A DNA stretch of 64,000 nt, taken from Flavobacterium croceum DSM 17960 (lineage in GTDB: Bacteria > Bacteroidota > Bacteroidia > Flavobacteriales > Flavobacteriaceae). The stretch is from positions 1 through 64,000 of the forward strand of contig NZ_PQNY01000011.1 in assembly GCF_002917885.1 (NCBI RefSeq). The letters run 5' to 3'. A program made the position numbers and the translations under genes. The number at the start of each line of letters is the position of its first letter. Position 1 is the stretch's first letter. The notes below the pieces were generated by a model. The model did no database searches. It saw only the letters and a list, made by a program, of their open reading frames with translations, and had not been told where the DNA came from. Positions 62,817-64,000 of the stretch are shown here, in pieces.

Positions 62817-64000
62817 TTATTCATTTTTTAAATATTTCTCTAGAAATTGGTCTTGTTCCCAAAGCAAATGTAAAATATTTTCTTTAGCAACATATCCATG
62901 CGCTTCTTTAGGTAAAAGTACTAAGCGTACAGGTGCGCCTAGCCCTTTAAGTGCTTGAAAATAGCGTTCAGATTGTAGTGTAAATGTTCCCGGATTGTTA
63001 TCTGCATCACCATGAACTAACAATAATGGAGTTTTCATTTTATCGGCATTCATAAAAGGAGACATTTCATTGTAAATAGTTGGAATATCCCAATAATTGC
63101 GTTGTTCACTCTGAAATCCAAAAGGTGTAAGTGTACGATTGTAAGCACCACTGCGAGCAATTCCGCAAGCAAATAGGTTGCTGTGTGTGAGTAAATTGGC
63201 GGTCATAAATGCACCATAAGAATGTCCGCCTATAGCCACTTTCTTTCTATTAATATAACCCAAATTGTCTACAGCATCTATAGCAGCTTCGGCATTTGAA
63301 ACCAATTGCGGAATAAAAGTATCATTAGGTTCGGTAGTGCCTTCGCCAATAATAGGGAATGATGCGTCATCTAATACCGCATAACCTTTGGTTACCCAAT
63401 ACACAAATGAACCATAATTTGGAAAAGTAAATTCATTTGGGTTTTTATCATTTTGCCCAGCCGTATTTTTGTCTTTATATTCGGCAGGATATGCCCATAT
63501 TAATAAAGGTAGTTTTTCTTTTTTCTTAAAATCATAACCCGCAGGAAGGTATAATGTTCCCGATAGTTCTACACCATCTTTTCTTTTGTATTTAATAACT
63601 TCTTTGTACACATTCTTAATACTTTCAAATGGGTTTTTAAACGATGTAATGGCTTTTACTTTATTATTTTTGTAGTTTCTAATGTAATAATTAGGGTATT
63701 CGTTTTTAGACTGAAGCATAACTAAGGCTTCACCTTTTTGAATATTTTCTAATGAGAGGATATCTTCTTTTTGGTTTTTTAATTTTGATAGATACAATCG
63801 TTTTTTCTGAAAATTGTTTAAATTTAAAGCATCTATAAATGGGAATTGGCCTTCTTTGGTATGACCGTCACCAATAAGATATAGGTTGTTGTTTTCAATT
63901 ACCAAAGTTTGTCTTCCATATTTGTTTTTTTTGGTTTCAAAATTACCTGGGTCGCTATAAATATCTTGAGAATTTCTATCAGAAATAATTTTAGGACTCT
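62817..64000 (-). CDS. S9-family peptidase, glutamyl-endopeptidase-like, 5' end outside window
   Basis: The frame stays open to the window edge (extended reading ...DRNSQDIYSDPGNFETKKNKYGRQT), so the gene is truncated by the window, not by mutation. The C-terminal hydrolase domain has GGHSYGAFMTANLL (catalytic Ser), HGDADNNPGTFTLQSERYF (Asp) and LPKEAHGYVAKENIL (His). RSGAYNRTLTPFGFQ is characteristic of chloroplast glutamyl endopeptidase relatives. It is probably exported; the signal peptide is out of view. Confidence 0.88.
   Translation of the reverse strand, partial: SPKIISDRNSQDIYSDPGNFETKKNKYGRQTLVIENNNLYLIGDGHTKEGQFPFIDALNLNNFQKKRLYLSKLKNQKEDILSLENIQKGEALVMLQSKNEYPNYYIRNYKNNKVKAITSFKNPFESIKNVYKEVIKYKRKDGVELSGTLYLPAGYDFKKKEKLPLLIWAYPAEYKDKNTAGQNDKNPNEFTFPNYGSFVYWVTKGYAVLDDASFPIIGEGTTEPNDTFIPQLVSNAEAAIDAVDNLGYINRKKVAIGGHSYGAFMTANLLTHSNLFACGIARSGAYNRTLTPFGFQSEQRNYWDIPTIYNEMSPFMNADKMKTPLLLVHGDADNNPGTFTLQSERYFQALKGLGAPVRLVLLPKEAHGYVAKENILHLLWEQDQFLEKYLKNE

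Noticed and set aside
62817..63905. Complete S9 peptidase starting with TTG at 63905
   Set aside because: The frame remains open to the window edge with family-like sequence, so the gene is cut by the window.
1..64000. CRISPR arrays, tRNA or rRNA genes, insertion sequences
   Set aside because: No regularly spaced direct repeats, cloverleaf-like sequences, rRNA segments or transposase motifs were seen.

Overview
The window looks like chromosomal DNA of a Flavobacteriaceae-type Bacteroidetes bacterium. It is strongly AT-rich. Promoters fit the Bacteroidetes pattern (TTTG or TTG, about 18-21 bases, TAnnTTTG). There are many short lipoproteins with an N-terminal Cys signal, a bacillithiol gene (bshC), the thrS-infC-rpmI-rplT cluster, and many families typical of this group (DUF3810, DUF4197, DUF4268, DUF4369, DUF6265, DUF2805). 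No tRNA, rRNA, CRISPR array, transposase or integrase was seen. No stretch longer than about 300 bases lacks a gene.

Region 1 (1 to about 4.6 kb) is accessory DNA and the most unusual part. Five small unrelated genes, all on the plus strand, alternate with hairpin-forming elements of about 130-160 bp. The elements start with a ...AAC core and end with a GTT... core, as integron attC sites do. Two of them (891-1022 and 2354-2485) are nearly identical, and one gene's start and end cores are exact reverse complements. I read this as an integron-like gene-cassette array with no integrase in view (CALIN-like). A HipA-like kinase gene sits at its left edge on the opposite strand. The cassette genes encode two lipoproteins, one secreted protein and two membrane proteins, none of known function.

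Region 2 (4.6-9.1 kb) holds further envelope genes, including an overlapping pair (a TIM-barrel-like lipoprotein and a large alpha-helical exported protein) bracketed by two near-identical inverted terminators.

Region 3 (9.1-32.3 kb) is ordinary core genome: pepD, DUF3810, a type II NADH dehydrogenase, an ECF sigma factor with a membrane partner, an acyltransferase, a Nudix CoA pyrophosphatase, prfA, bshC, a cyanophycinase/isoaspartyl peptidase pair, the translation operon thrS-infC-rpmI-rplT (infC appears to start with AUA), an SDR/SprT/membrane/manC operon, ndk, mtaB, and a small operon with a uracil-DNA-glycosylase-like protein and a GyrI-like protein.

Region 4 (32.3-46.2 kb) combines a fused B12-dependent acyl-CoA mutase of IcmF type, pyrF, a three-gene YtxH/holin-like envelope operon, a B12-binding radical SAM protein with a CX4CX2C cluster motif, and a three-gene biotin-dependent acyl-CoA carboxylase operon. 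The mutase and carboxylase together point to short branched- and odd-chain acyl-CoA metabolism that depends on cobalamin.

Region 5 (46.2-64 kb) is envelope, peptidase and stress functions: DUF4369 lipoprotein, M61 peptidase, WG-repeat protein, sterol-desaturase-type hydroxylase, AlkB, aquaporin, EamA exporter, L,D-transpeptidase-like protein, DUF2721, an esterase, GNAT, prolyl oligopeptidase, HtpG, lipocalin-like lipoprotein, OmpA-family lipoprotein, an ABC ATPase, and the C-terminal part of a second S9 peptidase cut by the window edge. Intrinsic terminators with long stems separate most transcription units and helped to choose several gene starts.
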